A DNA stretch of 64,000 bases from Microbacterium atlanticum (GCF_015277815.1 NZ_CP063813.1:1-64000); one strand, 5' to 3'; counted from the stretch's first letter, positions 13,380 to 22,015 are shown. A program made the numbers and translations. The notes: generated by a model not told the origin, from the sequence alone.

Positions 13380-13820
13380 ATGGACCTGCGCGTCGCTGCC
13401 TATGCGGTCATCATGGATGAGGAGGACCGTCTTCTGCTCGCGCACTGGAACGAGGGGCGCCGCTCGGCGTGGACGATGCCCGGCGGCGGTCTCGAGCCGG
13501 GCGAGGATCCCGAGCGGGCCGCGCGACGCGAGGTGCGGGAGGAGACCGGGTATCGCGTCGTGATCGAGCGGCTCCTCGGCATCCACTCCCGCGTCATCCC
13601 GCCGGGCCGCCGGCTGTCACCCGGCGCGGACGCCCCGCTGCACACCCTCCGCGTCATCTATCGCGCCCGCGTCACCGGCGGACGCCTGCGCCACGAGAAG
13701 GACGGCTCCACCGATCGGGCGGAGTGGTTCCCGCTCGCCGACGTCAGGGCGCTTCACCGGGTCAAGCTGGTCGACATCGCGCTCGAGATGGCCGGGATCG
13801 AACTGCCCCGGCAGCGCTGA
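13380..13820 (+). CDS. NUDIX hydrolase
   Basis: The 146-residue protein contains a complete Nudix box (about residues 35-57: GGLEPGEDPE, then REVREETGY), which binds the metal for hydrolysis of a nucleoside diphosphate linked to another group. The N terminus (AAYAVIMDEEDRLLLAHW) and the late RAEWFPLADV strand are typical of MutT-like members. The start ATG is 5 nt after TAGGGT (13369-13374), consistent with a leaderless transcript. The substrate cannot be told from sequence. It is convergent with the YbaK-type gene. Confidence 0.88.
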   Translation: MDLRVAAYAVIMDEEDRLLLAHWNEGRRSAWTMPGGGLEPGEDPERAARREVREETGYRVVIERLLGIHSRVIPPGRRLSPGADAPLHTLRVIYRARVTGGRLRHEKDGSTDRAEWFPLADVRALHRVKLVDIALEMAGIELPRQR

Positions 13821-13854
13821 TCGCGGAGACGGGACACGCGACGCGCCGACGAGG

Positions 13855-14352
13855 TCAGTCGATCGGCTGCGAGATGTCGGCGACGGTCGCGCCATAGGCG
13901 GCGATGAGCTCGTCCGCCTCGACGAACATGCTGTAGCCGTGCGCGCCCGCTCCCATCGCGATGCGCCGGCCGACGATCGCGCCGTCGGCGTAGATCGGCC
14001 ACTCGTGCGTGCTCCCGATGGGCACGATGGTGCCGCGCTCGTAGCCGGTGGCGGCCAGCGCGCGCGCCGGGTCGGGCAGCTGGAGCTTGTTCACGCCGAC
14101 GACCGTCCGCAGCTTCGGCCACGAGATCGCGCGATCGCCCGGGATGAGCGCGAAGAGGTAGGTGTCGTCGCTGCGCTTGACCACCAGCGTCTTGACGATC
14201 CCGGCGGGCGGGATGCCGAGGATCGCCGCCGCCTCCGCGAGACTGTTCGCCGCCGGCCGTTCACGGATCTCGACGTCCAGACCGCGCGCGGCAGCCGCCG
14301 CGCGAACGCGGTCGATGCCGTGCAGACCCTCGCCGGTGGCGGGATCAGGCAT
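13855..14352 (-). CDS. YbaK/EbsC-type aminoacyl-tRNA deacylase
   Basis: YbaK-family proteins hydrolyse mischarged aminoacyl-tRNAs such as Cys-tRNA(Pro). The 165-residue protein shows the fold's key stretches: IVKTLVVK with the conserved lysine, the LFALIPGDRAISWPKL strand pair, and GAGAHGYSMFVEADEL near the end. The ATG at 14352 gives a product starting MPDPATGEG; an upstream in-frame ATG would run far into the neighbour. It overlaps the stop of the upstream membrane protein gene by 8 bp, so they are probably one operon. The exact tRNA specificity is not visible. Confidence 0.85.
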   Translation of the reverse strand: MPDPATGEGLHGIDRVRAAAAARGLDVEIRERPAANSLAEAAAILGIPPAGIVKTLVVKRSDDTYLFALIPGDRAISWPKLRTVVGVNKLQLPDPARALAATGYERGTIVPIGSTHEWPIYADGAIVGRRIAMGAGAHGYSMFVEADELIAAYGATVADISQPID

Positions 14353-14860
14353 CCGGCGCGCGCAGCGGGTCGTCCGCGACCCACAGCTCGTCGTCGGCAC
14401 GCAGCGTCTGCCACGCCGCGTAGAGAACGCCCACCGCCGCGGCGACGCCGAGGACGATCGCGATCCAGCCGCCCACGCCCATGCCCGTCTTCACCGGCTC
14501 GGGAGCCGGCTTGCGGAATGCCGCCTTGAGGTCGATCCCGCGGCCGCCTGCCAGGCGGGAACGGGTGTCGTTCGCGGCGTCCCACACCGACATCGCGGAG
14601 CCCATGACGGCGCCCGCGGCGGGGATGACCGTGGTGTTGACGACCTTCTTGCCCTTGTCGACGTACGGTGCGGCGTACTTGTCGTAGTTCGCCTGGACCT
14701 GCGGCCTGATCTGCTCGCGGCCATAGTTGCCGAGCTGGCGGCCGGCCTCGCGGGCGACCGACGCCGCTTCTCCGACCAGGAGCTGCTGCGACTCCCACAG
14801 GCTGTTCGCCTGCTTCTGCAGCTTCACGAGTTCCTTCTTGCGCTTGCGGCTGAGGCTCAC
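14345..14860 (-). CDS. Small membrane-anchored protein of unknown function
   Basis: I do not recognise a named family. The 171-residue protein starts with a very basic segment (LSRKRKKELVKLQKQ), continues as a largely helical region with a possible coiled coil (about 8-75), and ends with one membrane helix (about 131-152, GWIAIVLGVAAAVGVLYAAW) and a short acidic tail. The GTG at 14860 is preferred because GGGAGGGC lies 3-9 nt upstream; the longer frame upstream reads into the divergent cyclophilin promoter. It precedes the YbaK-type gene with an 8-bp overlap. Confidence 0.7.
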   Translation of the reverse strand: MSLSRKRKKELVKLQKQANSLWESQQLLVGEAASVAREAGRQLGNYGREQIRPQVQANYDKYAAPYVDKGKKVVNTTVIPAAGAVMGSAMSVWDAANDTRSRLAGGRGIDLKAAFRKPAPEPVKTGMGVGGWIAIVLGVAAAVGVLYAAWQTLRADDELWVADDPLRAPDA

Positions 14861-14953
14861 GGTGCCCTCCCTTGGGGGATGTCGGTCCTCTTCATCTTGC
14901 CAGACGAGCGCCCGGACGGCAGGGGTTGCAGCGAACTCTGAGACAATGTATGA

Positions 14954-15526
14954 ATGCCGCTTCACACTGCAGTCGCAACGATCCACACCAACCACGGCGA
15001 CATCGTCGTCAACCTCTTCGGCGACCACGCGCCGCGCACGGTGCAGAACTTCATCGGCCTGTCAGACGGCTCGCAGGCGTGGACCCACCCGGGGACCGGG
15101 CAGCCGGGTGACGGCCCGCTCTACAAGGACGTCGTGTTCCACCGCATCATCTCGGGCTTCATGATCCAGGGCGGCGACCCGCTGGGTCAGGGCGTGGGCG
15201 GCCCCGGCTACACCTTCAACGACGAGATCAACGGCGAGCTCACCTTCACCGAGCCGTACAAGCTCGCCATGGCCAACGCGGGTCTGCGCCGCAACGCAAT
15301 CACCGGTCAGGCCGAGGGCACCAACGGCTCGCAGTTCTTCATCACCGTCCCGGGCCAGGGCGGCCGCGGCCCCGAGTGGCTGCAGGGCAAGCACACCATC
15401 TTCGGCGAGGTGGCCGATGATGCCTCGAAGGCCGTCGTCGACGCGATCAGCGAGGTCCCGACCGCTGCCGGCGATCGTCCGGTCGAGCCCGTCGTCATCG
15501 AGTCGATCGACATCGCCACGGTCTGA
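14954..15526 (+). CDS. Cyclophilin-type peptidyl-prolyl isomerase
   Basis: This cytoplasmic cyclophilin catalyses cis-trans isomerisation of proline peptide bonds in protein folding. The 190 residues have no signal peptide and contain VVFHRIISGFMIQGGD, GTNGSQFFITV and a HTIFGEV strand, all forming the active site. The position in the gyrA-crgA interval matches ppiA (Rv0009) of Mycobacterium. The ATG is 6 nt after GACAAT (14942-14947), so a leaderless transcript is likely. The rhomboid gene follows after 9 bp and is probably in the same transcript. Confidence 0.95.
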   Translation: MPLHTAVATIHTNHGDIVVNLFGDHAPRTVQNFIGLSDGSQAWTHPGTGQPGDGPLYKDVVFHRIISGFMIQGGDPLGQGVGGPGYTFNDEINGELTFTEPYKLAMANAGLRRNAITGQAEGTNGSQFFITVPGQGGRGPEWLQGKHTIFGEVADDASKAVVDAISEVPTAAGDRPVEPVVIESIDIATV

Positions 15527-15535
15527 CCGCCGCGC

Positions 15536-16429
15536 GTGACCACCGACGACCTCAGCCGCAACCGCGAGAACTTCTGCTACCGGCATCCCGATCGACAGAG
15601 CTTCGTGCTCTGCCAGCGGTGCCTGCGCACGATCTGCCCCGAGTGCCAGACCCCCGCCGCCGTCGGCGTGATCTGCCCCGAGTGCCTGCGCGATCAGCAG
15701 AAGGCGCAGTCCCCTGCGCAGCGGAAGGCGGAGCGTCGGTGGTCGCGCCCGCGGGCGCTCTCGGCGTCCGCCGGACGCCCGGTCGTGACCTACACGATCA
15801 TCGCCCTCACCGCCTTCGTGTTCCTGCTCTCACTCATCCCGGGCGGGGTGGGCGACGCGGTGCAGGGTGCGCTGCTGTTCTGGGCGCCCGCGCTGTATCC
15901 GCAGTTCAACGGTGACTTCCAGCCGTGGCGCCTCGTCACCGTCTCGCTGGTGCACTCCGGCTTCTGGCACGTCGGCCTCAACATGCTGGCGCTGTGGATG
16001 ATCGGGCGCAGCCTCGAGCCGCTCCTGGGCCGCTGGCGCTTCCTCGCGCTCTACCTCCTCAGTGCGCTCGGCGGCTCGGTCGCCGTCACGCTGCTGTCGT
16101 TCACGACACCCGTCGTCGGGGCATCCGGAGCCATCTTCGGCCTCTTCGGAGCCTTGCTGGTCATCGGCCGTCACATCGGCGCGAACATCGGCGGGATCGC
16201 GATCATCCTGGGCGTCAACCTCGTCATCGGCTTCATACCCGGTTTCAACGTCTCGTGGCAGGCGCACATCGGCGGTCTCGTGGTGGGCCTGCTCGTGGGC
16301 TTGATCTTCACCCGCACGCGCGCGGTCAGACAGCGCGGCCTGCAGATCGGGCTGCTGGCGACGGTGGGCGCCGGGCTCATCGCCCTGCTGTTCGTCCCGG
16401 TCCTCTTTCCCGGCGTCGTCATCCTCTAG
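15536..16429 (+). CDS. Rhomboid family intramembrane serine protease with N-terminal zinc ribbon
   Basis: The protein is a predicted GlpG-like rhomboid that cleaves membrane proteins within the bilayer. An N-terminal zinc-binding part (about 13-50) carries paired CxxC motifs (CQRCLRTICPEC and CPEC) plus Cys/His partners. Six membrane segments follow, with the rhomboid markers GFWHVGLNMLALW, GASGAIFGLFG (catalytic Ser near 197) and QAHIGG (catalytic His near 244). The GTG at 15536 is 9 bp after the cyclophilin stop. The substrate is unknown; the zinc ribbon may recruit it. Confidence 0.92.
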   Translation: MTTDDLSRNRENFCYRHPDRQSFVLCQRCLRTICPECQTPAAVGVICPECLRDQQKAQSPAQRKAERRWSRPRALSASAGRPVVTYTIIALTAFVFLLSLIPGGVGDAVQGALLFWAPALYPQFNGDFQPWRLVTVSLVHSGFWHVGLNMLALWMIGRSLEPLLGRWRFLALYLLSALGGSVAVTLLSFTTPVVGASGAIFGLFGALLVIGRHIGANIGGIAIILGVNLVIGFIPGFNVSWQAHIGGLVVGLLVGLIFTRTRAVRQRGLQIGLLATVGAGLIALLFVPVLFPGVVIL

Positions 16430-16447
16430 CCGCTCGGCCGACGCGAG

Positions 16448-16508
16448 TTATCCACAGGTTCCTCCACAGCTGGGGAGAATCACACGCGTGTAATTCACAC
16501 CTGTTAAC
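16448..16508. other. DnaA-box-like cluster outside oriC
   Basis: The gap between the rhomboid gene and crgA holds a perfect DnaA box TTATCCACA (16448-16456), a degenerate CTCCACAG (16462-16469), the 12-mer TCACACGCGTGT (16480-16491) that is identical to oriC positions 1849-1860, and GTTAAC (16503-16508), also present in oriC at 1913-1918. No gene is visible here. It may be a DnaA-titrating or regulatory site or a vestige of an origin copy; the function is not known. Confidence 0.6.
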
Positions 16509-16552
16509 GGGGTTGTTGAGAACCGGCGGAGCCCTCCCGCCGCCGCGCACGG

Positions 16553-16585
16553 AAAAGCCCCGGTCGGCGCCGACCGGGGCTCTTT
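16553..16585. terminator. Strong bidirectional terminator between rhomboid and crgA genes
   Basis: A perfect 26-bp palindrome (16556-16581, AGCCCCGGTCGGC half) is preceded by AAA and followed by CTTT, giving a U-tract in both directions between two convergent genes. It is the clearest intrinsic terminator in the window. Confidence 0.9.
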
Positions 16586-16595
16586 CGGTGACTCG

Positions 16596-16835
16596 CTATC
16601 GCCAGCGCGTCGTCATCAGGAAGCCGATGAAGGCGATCCCGAAGCCGATCACGAGGTTCCACGCGCCGATGCCGGGAATAGGGTAGGCCATCCCGCTCAG
16701 GTAGAAGACGAGGATCCACACCAGACCGATCAGCATCAGTCCGATCATGATCGGCTTGAACCACACCGGGTTGGGTGCGGCCTCGCCTTCTGCGCGCTCG
16801 ACGAGCGAGTCGTCGTCTTTGCCGGGTCGTGCCAT
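16596..16835 (-). CDS. crgA: Cell division protein CrgA
   Basis: CrgA is a small membrane protein that bridges FtsZ/FtsQ and penicillin-binding proteins at the septum. The 79-residue product has a charged cytoplasmic N terminus (MARPGKDDDSLVERAEGE), the conserved PNPVWFKPIM motif, two membrane helices (about 30-49 and 56-75) and a very short basic end TTRWR. The ATG at 16835 lies 7 nt after TAGACT (16843-16848 on the minus strand). The location next to pabA and pknB is the classical actinobacterial arrangement. Confidence 0.95.
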   Translation of the reverse strand: MARPGKDDDSLVERAEGEAAPNPVWFKPIMIGLMLIGLVWILVFYLSGMAYPIPGIGAWNLVIGFGIAFIGFLMTTRWR

Positions 16836-16889
16836 AGAGAGAAGTCTAGCCGTCAGCCGGCGCCGACCCGCGCGTGCGAGAATCCCCTT

Positions 16890-17681
16890 GTGGATGAAGC
16901 GGTGGCCGCCTCCGGTCGCGCCGGCGGGGCGAGCGGGCGTCCCTTCCGGCGTCCGTCGGTCGTCGGCGTCATCGGCGAGGTCCTCATCACCGCTGGTCTG
17001 ATCGTGCTGCTGTACGTCGTGTGGCAGCTGTGGGTCGGGGATCTGATCTACGGGGCGGAGCGCAACGCCACCGGCTCGTCGCTCTCGCAGGAGTGGGCGC
17101 GCGAGTCCGGCGCCGCGGCGCCCACGCCCGATCCGACGGCGGAGACCCCCGCCGAACCGGATGAGCCCGCTCCCCCGACGCCGCCGGTGCTCGCGGAGCC
17201 CGCCGATGCCGAGGTGTTCGCGGTCATGCGCATCCCCCGGTTCGGCGCCGATTACGCCGTGCCGATGGCCGGCGGCGTGACCCGCGAGCGCACGCTCGAC
17301 CCGATCGGCATCGGGCACTATCCCGGCACGCCGATGCCGGGGCAGCCGGGCAACTTCGCCCTCGCCGCCCACCGCACCACCTGGGGCAAGCCGTTCCACC
17401 GCATCGCCGAGCTGCGACTCGGTGACGCGATCGTCGTCGAGACGCCGGAGGGGTGGTTCACCTACCGCTTCCGCACGCTCGAGTACGTCACGCCCACCGA
17501 GGTCGAGGTGCTGCTCCCGGTGCCGCAGGCGATCGACGTCCCGGCCGGCACCGCCTACATCACGCTCACCAGCTGCAGCCCCATGTACGCGATGACCGAG
17601 CGCATCGTCGCGTACGGGGTGTTCGACTCGTTCACCCCGCGCGGCGAAGGCGAACCCGCGTCCCTGCAGGCGGTGGCCTGA
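16890..17681 (+). CDS. Class E sortase
   Basis: Sortases join LPXTG- or LAXTG-type surface proteins to the cell wall. The 263-residue protein has a cytoplasmic N terminus, one membrane anchor (about 28-46), a Pro/Ala/Glu-rich extracellular linker (about 68-105) and a sortase domain with catalytic His near 161 (AAHRTTWG), Cys near 229 (TLTSCSP) and Arg near 238 (ER). TLTSC rather than TLTTC is common in class E. GTG at 16890 is the start. The stop overlaps the next ATG by one base, so the three genes to pabA form an operon. Confidence 0.93.
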   Translation: MDEAVAASGRAGGASGRPFRRPSVVGVIGEVLITAGLIVLLYVVWQLWVGDLIYGAERNATGSSLSQEWARESGAAAPTPDPTAETPAEPDEPAPPTPPVLAEPADAEVFAVMRIPRFGADYAVPMAGGVTRERTLDPIGIGHYPGTPMPGQPGNFALAAHRTTWGKPFHRIAELRLGDAIVVETPEGWFTYRFRTLEYVTPTEVEVLLPVPQAIDVPAGTAYITLTSCSPMYAMTERIVAYGVFDSFTPRGEGEPASLQAVA

Positions 17682-17866
17682 TGTACGCCGCGCTGTGGCA
17701 TGTGCTTCCCGGTCCTTGGTGGGTGCGGGTGCTCATCCTCCTGGTGCTGCTCGCGGCGGTGCTGTACGGACTCCTCTTCCACGTCTTCCCGTGGGTGAGC
17801 GAGTTCGTCAACCCGCAGGAGGTCACCGTCGCCCTCCCTGCCGTGGCCGGGCGGGCGTTGTCGTGA
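17681..17866 (+). CDS. Small single-span membrane protein between sortase and pabA
   Basis: This 61-residue protein has one hydrophobic helix (about 13-34, PWWVRVLILLVLLAAVLYGLL) and a short C-terminal tail with FVNPQEVTV. Similar small proteins occupy this position in other Microbacteriaceae. The ATG overlaps the sortase stop by one base and the stop overlaps the pabA GTG by 4 bp, which strongly supports translation. Function unknown; it may assist the sortase or sit in the division machinery, but nothing in the sequence shows which. Confidence 0.8.
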   Translation: MYAALWHVLPGPWWVRVLILLVLLAAVLYGLLFHVFPWVSEFVNPQEVTVALPAVAGRALS

Positions 17867-18531
17867 CTGCGCGGCCGCCGGCGCCGATCCTCGTCGTCGA
17901 CAACCACGACAGCTTCGTCCACACCCTCATCGGATATCTGCACGAGCTCGGCGCCGAGACCGAGATGGTCGAGGCCGACCGCCTCAGCGATCCTGCGCGC
18001 GACATCGCCGGGCGCCCCGGCGTGCTGATCTCACCGGGCCCCGGCGCGCCGGCAGACGCCGGCGCGTCGATCGACGTCGTCCGCGCGGCGGCGGAGTCCG
18101 GCATCCCGCTCCTCGGCGTGTGCCTCGGGCACCAGGCCATCGGAGAGGCCTTCGGCGCTCGCGTCGACCACGCGCCCGAGCTCATGCACGGCATCACCTC
18201 GCGGGTGCATCACGACGGCTCGGAGCTCTACACCGGCCTCGCCGACCCGTTCGTGGCGACGAGATACCACTCGCTGGCCATCGTGCCCGAGACGATTCCC
18301 CCGGAGCTCGCGGTGACCAGCCGCACCGACAGCGGCGTGATCATGGGAGTCGCCCATCGCAGCGCCCCCATCGTCGGCGTGCAGTTCCACCCCGAGAGCG
18401 TGCTCACCGACGGGGGCTACCGGCTGCTGGGCAACTGGCTCGCGTCGGTCGGATATCCGGATGCCGCTACTCGAGGCGCGGCACTCAGCCCCCGGCGATC
18501 GCCTACGCGCCGGAGCAGTACGTCAGCGTGA
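17863..18531 (+). CDS. pabA: Anthranilate/aminodeoxychorismate synthase glutaminase subunit
   Basis: This class I glutamine amidotransferase supplies ammonia for anthranilate or 4-amino-4-deoxychorismate synthesis. Key elements are ILVVDNHDSFVHT at the start, SPGPGAP, the nucleophile Cys in GVCLGHQAI and the HPES motif carrying the catalytic His-Glu. The gene at this locus is called trpG or pabA in actinobacteria; the specificity cannot be settled here. The start is the GTG overlapping the small membrane gene. The last 29 bp overlap the 3' end of pknB on the other strand, and the C-terminal tail beyond the conserved fold is Arg/Ser-rich and probably not constrained. Confidence 0.9.
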   Translation: MTARPPAPILVVDNHDSFVHTLIGYLHELGAETEMVEADRLSDPARDIAGRPGVLISPGPGAPADAGASIDVVRAAAESGIPLLGVCLGHQAIGEAFGARVDHAPELMHGITSRVHHDGSELYTGLADPFVATRYHSLAIVPETIPPELAVTSRTDSGVIMGVAHRSAPIVGVQFHPESVLTDGGYRLLGNWLASVGYPDAATRGAALSPRRSPTRRSSTSA

Positions 18532-20197
18532 TCTCGGATCGCACCGGCACATCGCCCGGCGGCAGCGACTGGGACTGGACCGTCGTCGGATCGGAGGCCG
18601 GGCAGCCCGGGTCCTCAGCGGGGATCACGGTGAGTCCGGCGGACTCCAGCTCGCGCGTCGCCGCGTCGAGCGTGTAGCCGCGCACGTCGTCGATCGCGAC
18701 CCGCCCCGAGGCGACGACCAGGTTCACGGTGGTGCCCTGCGGCACGCTCGCGGCATCCGCCGGGTCACTCGAGATGACCGTGCCGGCGGCGAGACCCGCG
18801 TCGTTCTGCGTGGTGATGGTGCCGAGCACCAGGCCGGCGTCGGTGATGGCCGCGATGGCGGCATCCTGTCCCAGCCCCGTCAGGGTGGGCACCGTCGCCA
18901 TCTCCTGACCGCTCGAGACGTAGACCCGCACCTGCTGCTGCGGCTCCACCGAGGTGCCCGCGGCAGGATCGGTGCGGATGACGCTGCCCTCGGGGACCTC
19001 CGTGCTCTCCTCGTCGACGCGGAAGGCGAGCAGATCACTGTCGGCGAGCTCCTCGTTCGCCCGGTCGTAGGTCATCCCTTCGACGTTCGGCACGACGCGG
19101 ACGTTCGCCGGCAGGTCGTCGCCCGGCTGGATGGACAGCACCCAGAACAGCAGGGAGATGAGCAGCACCGCCAAGAGCCCGACGCCGGCCCAGATCCACG
19201 CGACCGGAGGGCCTGCCTGCGTGCGCTTCATCGTGGTGTCGGTGCTGAGCTGGCGCAGCGATCGCGCGGTCTCGGCGGCCTGACGCGGATTGGGACCGTA
19301 GAGCTCGCTGGTGAGCGCGCCGACCTGCCGCTTCGACGGCTCGCGTCCGTCGACCGTGGCGTCCAGGGCCTCGCGAAAACGGGCGGCGTCCTGGTAGCGC
19401 TGGAAGGGATCCTTCGCGAGGGCGCGCAGCGCCACGGTGTCGAGGGTGCGCGGGACGGTGTCGTTGACCTCCGACGGCGGCACCGGCGCCTCGCTGACGT
19501 GCTGATACGCGACGGCGACCGGCGACTCTCCCCGGAACGGCTGGCGTCCGGTGAGCAGCTCGTACAGCACCACACCGGTCGAATACACGTCGGCGCGCCC
19601 GTCGACGGGCTCGCCCTTGGCCTGCTCCGGCGAGAAGTAGGCGGCGGTGCCGAGGATCTGGGTCGTCTCGGCGACCGTGGACGAGCTGTCGGAGACGGCC
19701 CGCGCGATGCCGAAGTCCATCACCTTGACCTGGCCGGCGTCGGTCACCATGACGTTGCCCGGCTTGATGTCGCGGTGGATGACGCCGGCGCGATGCGAGT
19801 ACTCGAGCGCCTCGAGGATGCCGTCGACGTAGCGCACCGCATCGGCCACCGGCACCGGACCCGCGGCGATGATGTCCTTCAGCAGCCGGCCCTTGACGAG
19901 CTCCATCACGATGAACGGCACCGGCCGCACCGTGCCGTCGGGGGTGGTGAGCGAGTCCTCGCCCGCGTCGTAGACGCGCACGATGGTCGGGTGCGCCATG
20001 CGCGAAGCGGCCTGCGCCTCCAGACGGAACCGTGTGCGGAACGCGTTGTCGTCTGCCAGCTCGCGGTCGAGGATCTTGATCGCGACCTCTCGGCCCAGCG
20101 TCAGGTCGTATCCCCGGTACACGCTGGCCATTCCGCCCCGGCCGATCGGCTCATCGATGCGATAGCGCCCCGAAAGCACGCGCGGCTCAGCTGTCAA
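18503..20197 (-). CDS. pknB: Serine/threonine protein kinase PknB with PASTA repeats
   Basis: PknB is a transmembrane kinase that senses peptidoglycan fragments and controls growth and division. Residues 10-280 form the kinase domain with GRGGMASVY, Lys41, HRDIKPGN (141-148) and DFG (161-163). A juxtamembrane linker, a membrane helix (333-356) and three PASTA domains (about 366-430, 434-498, 500-564) follow. The actinobacterial norm is four PASTA repeats, so it may be one short. The TTG at 20197 has AGGGAG 7 nt upstream. It is the last gene of the fhaA-to-pknB operon. Confidence 0.95.
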   Translation of the reverse strand: MTAEPRVLSGRYRIDEPIGRGGMASVYRGYDLTLGREVAIKILDRELADDNAFRTRFRLEAQAASRMAHPTIVRVYDAGEDSLTTPDGTVRPVPFIVMELVKGRLLKDIIAAGPVPVADAVRYVDGILEALEYSHRAGVIHRDIKPGNVMVTDAGQVKVMDFGIARAVSDSSSTVAETTQILGTAAYFSPEQAKGEPVDGRADVYSTGVVLYELLTGRQPFRGESPVAVAYQHVSEAPVPPSEVNDTVPRTLDTVALRALAKDPFQRYQDAARFREALDATVDGREPSKRQVGALTSELYGPNPRQAAETARSLRQLSTDTTMKRTQAGPPVAWIWAGVGLLAVLLISLLFWVLSIQPGDDLPANVRVVPNVEGMTYDRANEELADSDLLAFRVDEESTEVPEGSVIRTDPAAGTSVEPQQQVRVYVSSGQEMATVPTLTGLGQDAAIAAITDAGLVLGTITTQNDAGLAAGTVISSDPADAASVPQGTTVNLVVASGRVAIDDVRGYTLDAATRELESAGLTVIPAEDPGCPASDPTTVQSQSLPPGDVPVRSEITLTYCSGA

Positions 20198-20287
20198 CGG
20201 TCACTCCCTGCCTGGAACACAAGCCAGACTAGCCGAGCCGGAGCGGGGGACGCGGCGGGCGCCCTGCCCGGATCCGGCTGAGGCTGG

Positions 20288-22015
20288 TCAGCCGTTGCCC
20301 ACCACGTCGGTCGGCTCCGGAGTCGGAGCCGCCGCCTGGATGAGCACGGTGGCCTCGCCCGACTCGCCCGATGTGCGGTTGCCCGCCGAGCCGCCGCTGC
20401 AGGTCACGTTGTAGGTGACGATGACGGTCTGGCCGGCGGCGTCCGCCGCGGTGACGGTGGCGTTGCGCGCGTTCTGGGGGAAGCTGGGTCCGTTGGCGAT
20501 CGAGCCGTTCTGGACGGTGAAGGTATAGGCGCTGACCGAGCCGGTCCCGGGCGGGCAGCTGTAGCCCTCCCAGAGGACGGTCAGCTCGCCGCCGGGCTCG
20601 ACCGTCTGAGGAGCACCCTGGAATGTCGGCGCCGTGGGCGTCGGCATCGGCGTCTGGCCGGCGTAGACCGTCAGCTGGATGACGGTCCCCAGCTGGACGT
20701 TGCCCGTGGGGCTCACGTCGTAGACCAGGCCCTCGCTGGGCTGGTCGGGAGCCGCGTTGCCCTCGGCGCAGGTCGCGCCCAGGCCCAGTGCGTCCAGCGC
20801 GGCCGAGGCCGTGGCGCAGTCCGACCCGATGAAGTCCGCGGCGACCACGTTCGCCGTGGTCGCCGACGGGGTGGGCGTCGGCGTGGGCGTCGGTGTCGGC
20901 GAGGCCGAGGTGCGCGTGGGATCCGGCTCGGGCGTGTCCTGGTTGGCCAGGACCGCCCAGATGGTGCCTGCGAGCACCAGCAGCAGCAGGGCGATGAGCG
21001 CGATCAGCGGCCACGTCCACGGACTGCGCTTCTTCTTCTCTGCCGTCTCCTCGGTCGTGGTGACCTCTTCGACCGGGGTCGGCAGGATGCGGGTCGCGGC
21101 GCCGGTGTCGCCGCCGGCGCCCAAGAGCTGCGTCGTCGCGTCGCCGGCGGCTGCGGCGCCGGCGATCGCGGGCACGGCGGCCGCGGCGGCGGCGAGGTCG
21201 CCGCGACGCAGCGCGGTGGCGGCGCGTGCGACGGCGGCGGCGGATGCGGGGCGGTCCTCGGGCTTCTTGGCGATCATCGCCATGACGAGGTTCTGCACGG
21301 GCGGCGCGATCGTGGCGGCCAGCGCCGGAGGCTGCTCGTTGATCTGCGCCATCGCGATCGCCACCTGCGACTCGCCGGTGAAGGGGCGCTTGCCGGCGAG
21401 GCTCTCGTACGCGACGATCCCGAGCGAGTAGATGTCGGTCGCGGGGGATGCCGGGTGGCCGGACGCCTGCTCCGGCGACAGGTACTGCACCGTGCCCATC
21501 ACCTGGCCGGTCGCGGTCAGCGGCACCTGGTCGGCGATGCGCGCAATGCCGAAGTCGGTGATCTTGACGCGCCCGTCCGGGGTGATCAGGAGGTTGCCGG
21601 GCTTGATGTCGCGGTGGACGAGCCCGGCCGCGTGCGCGGCCTGCAGGGCGGCGGCGGTCTGCGCGACGACGTCGAGGGTCTTGTCGGTCGAGAGTGAGCC
21701 GTCGCGCTCGAGGATCGTGGACAGCGCCTCGCCGGGCACGAGCTCCATGACGAGGAAGGCGCTGCCGTTCTCCTCGCCATAGTCGAACACGCTGGCGATG
21801 CCCTCGTGGTTGACCAGCGCGGCGTGACGGGCCTCCGCGCGGAAGCGCTCGAGGAAGCCGGGGTCGCCCATGTACTCGTCTTTGAGGATCTTGATGGCGA
21901 CCGTGCGTCCGATGACGTGGTCCGTCGCCTCCCACACCTCGCCCATGCCGCCGATCGCTATGCGCGAGTCGAGCTCGTAGCGGCCGCCGAAGGTCACGCC
22001 CTGCGTCGGTCTCAT
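20288..22015 (-). CDS. pknA: Serine/threonine protein kinase PknA-like
   Basis: This 575-residue kinase regulates division together with PknB. The catalytic domain (10-270) has Lys42, HRDIKPGNLL (134-143) and DFG (154-156). The membrane helix is at 334-356. The outside part starts with a PTPTPTPTPTPT run (372-384), has one PASTA-like segment (about 388-455) and then a beta-rich domain of about 95 residues with paired cysteines. Mycobacterial PknA lacks such a large extracellular part, so this kinase may have its own ligand. The ATG overlaps the pbpA stop by 4 bp. Confidence 0.92.
   Translation of the reverse strand: MRPTQGVTFGGRYELDSRIAIGGMGEVWEATDHVIGRTVAIKILKDEYMGDPGFLERFRAEARHAALVNHEGIASVFDYGEENGSAFLVMELVPGEALSTILERDGSLSTDKTLDVVAQTAAALQAAHAAGLVHRDIKPGNLLITPDGRVKITDFGIARIADQVPLTATGQVMGTVQYLSPEQASGHPASPATDIYSLGIVAYESLAGKRPFTGESQVAIAMAQINEQPPALAATIAPPVQNLVMAMIAKKPEDRPASAAAVARAATALRRGDLAAAAAAVPAIAGAAAAGDATTQLLGAGGDTGAATRILPTPVEEVTTTEETAEKKKRSPWTWPLIALIALLLLVLAGTIWAVLANQDTPEPDPTRTSASPTPTPTPTPTPSATTANVVAADFIGSDCATASAALDALGLGATCAEGNAAPDQPSEGLVYDVSPTGNVQLGTVIQLTVYAGQTPMPTPTAPTFQGAPQTVEPGGELTVLWEGYSCPPGTGSVSAYTFTVQNGSIANGPSFPQNARNATVTAADAAGQTVIVTYNVTCSGGSAGNRTSGESGEATVLIQAAAPTPEPTDVVGNG

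Noticed and set aside
18503..18531. Overlap of pabA and pknB ends as a possible annotation error
   Set aside because: Both frames are conserved up to near their stops, and short convergent overlaps are common in compact genomes.
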